Shown piece after piece: positions 5,844 to 6,749 of a stretch of DNA of 6,749 nucleotides (within the stretch, counting starts at the first letter, position 1; the number at the start of each line of letters is the position of its first letter). The translations under genes and the position numbers were made by a program. Under the pieces are notes generated by a model that was not told the origin of the DNA, searched no databases, and worked only from the letters and a program-made list of their open reading frames with translations. Source of the DNA: an uncultured Chloroflexota bacterium (GTDB lineage: Bacteria > Chloroflexota > Anaerolineae > Caldilineales > Caldilineaceae); assembly GCA_903879975.1 (NCBI GenBank), contig CAIRNL010000356.1, positions 1 to 6,749 of the forward strand, read 5' to 3'.

Positions 5844-6749
5844 ATGCCCAAGCCAACTGTCGTCGTCGTTCCCCTGGATGATCGTTCTGTCAACTACGAA
5901 TGCCTGCAAATCCTGGGCGCAGCTGCAGGCTTCAGCGTGGTCTTGCCGGCCAAAGCCTGGCTTGGTACGCCCTGGCGCGTTGGGGATACAGAGCAGCTGG
6001 GCAAGTGGCTGCTCCAGACGGCGCCATCTGCTGACGCGCTGATTGTGGCCGTCGACACATTGGGCTACGGCGGGCTGGTCAACTCGCGGCGCTCTACCGA
6101 CGCAACCGACGTTGTCATGCAGCGGTTAGATTTGCTGCGAGAGATCAAGCAAGCGCGACCGGAGATGAACGTGCTCGCCTTCAATGTGCTCATGCGCATC
6201 ACGCGCGGCAACGATGCTGAGGAAGAGAAGGCCTACTGGGCGGACTACGGTGCGCGCATCTTCCGTCTCTCTTACCTGGAAGATCGTGTCGCCATGGCGG
6301 TCGCCACACCGGCCGAGGCAGAGGAGATTATTGCTCTGCGCACGGAAATACCGGCCGAGCTGATTCAAGATTTCTTGGCTGGCCGGGATCGCAACCACGC
6401 TGTCAACCGTCGAATGGTCGAATGGGCGGCCGCCGCTATTTTTGACTACCTGATCATCCCACAGGATGACACAGTGGACTACGGCTGGAACATTGCCGAA
6501 GCGCGGCGGCTGCGGCGCTACGTGAACGAACTGGATGCTGTTGACCGAGTCTCGATCTACCCTGGAACAGACGAGACAGCCATGCTCCTGCTAGCACGCT
6601 ATGCTGCCCAGCGCGTCGGGTATATACCGCAGGTGCGTCTACGCTACAGCGGCGCCAGCGCCGACCAGGTCGTGACAGCTTATGAAGACCGTTCCATGAC
6701 GGAGATGGTCAAGGCACATCTGGGGCCGCTGGGCGGTGCGCTCTGCGAC
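5844..6749 (+). CDS. DUF4127 family protein (N-terminal 302 residues, cut by window end)
   Basis: The frame stays open for 302 codons to the right edge; DUF4127 proteins are usually about 500 residues, so roughly the last two fifths are missing. Recognisable family features are VVVVPLDDRSVNYE (6-19), VDTLGYGGLVNSR (70-82), FNVLMRITRG (113-122), PQDDTVDYGWNIAE (206-219) and YPGTDETAMLLLAR (239-252). These Asp/Asn/Glu-rich loops follow hydrophobic strands, as in an active site on an alpha/beta barrel-like fold, but I know of no established reaction. There is no signal peptide, so it is probably cytoplasmic. The start has a good GAGGAAGG site and lies 11 nt after the nanE stop. Being coupled to nanE under a UTRA-type regulator suggests work on an amino sugar or its glycoside; that is inference only. 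Confidence 0.85.
   Translation, partial: MPKPTVVVVPLDDRSVNYECLQILGAAAGFSVVLPAKAWLGTPWRVGDTEQLGKWLLQTAPSADALIVAVDTLGYGGLVNSRRSTDATDVVMQRLDLLREIKQARPEMNVLAFNVLMRITRGNDAEEEKAYWADYGARIFRLSYLEDRVAMAVATPAEAEEIIALRTEIPAELIQDFLAGRDRNHAVNRRMVEWAAAAIFDYLIIPQDDTVDYGWNIAEARRLRRYVNELDAVDRVSIYPGTDETAMLLLARYAAQRVGYIPQVRLRYSGASADQVVTAYEDRSMTEMVKAHLGPLGGALCD

Overview
The window is ordinary bacterial chromosome with moderately high GC and dense coding. Protein style suggests Chloroflexota, perhaps the Anaerolineae/Caldilineae side. The clues are the paired ABC exporter halves with a GLDAEGYDRSYSD-type N-terminus, the S9 peptidase, and a LexA-type box of the Gram-positive class. The phylum is an inference from family resemblance; no marker gene is present. 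No tRNA, rRNA, CRISPR array, transposase or phage gene is visible.

Left part (1-1963, minus strand): two genes of a probable heterodimeric multidrug-type ABC exporter. The upstream half is complete (188-1963) and has an aspartate where the catalytic Walker B glutamate normally sits. The second half starts at 91 and runs off the left edge. A perfect 21-bp-arm hairpin lies between them.

Divergent control region (1964-2174): a minus-strand promoter with an extended -10 serves the exporter. Directly downstream of that -10 is a 14-bp palindromic site that fits the Bacillus-type LexA/SOS-box consensus exactly. A separate plus-strand promoter (TTGGCA-N17-TACAAT) serves the peptidase.

Middle (2175-4079, plus): a complete cytoplasmic prolyl-oligopeptidase-family (S9) serine peptidase with an intact Ser-Asp-His triad. 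It is followed by a 65-nt stem-loop with 16-bp arms, then by a clear rho-independent terminator.

Right part (4241-6749, plus): an amino-sugar operon. A promoter with a perfect TTGACA -35 element, surrounded by repeated ACCAAA/TTTGGT half-sites, drives a GntR/HutC-type regulator with a UTRA effector domain. Then come N-acetylmannosamine-6-phosphate 2-epimerase (NanE) and a DUF4127 protein cut by the right edge. NanE converts ManNAc-6-P to GlcNAc-6-P, so the regulator probably senses a phosphorylated amino sugar, and the DUF4127 protein probably works in the same pathway.

The points most worth a second look are the putative SOS box on the exporter promoter, the DUF4127 gene coupled to nanE, and the two long perfect intergenic stem-loops. 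I see no convincing evidence for a wholly new system in this window.
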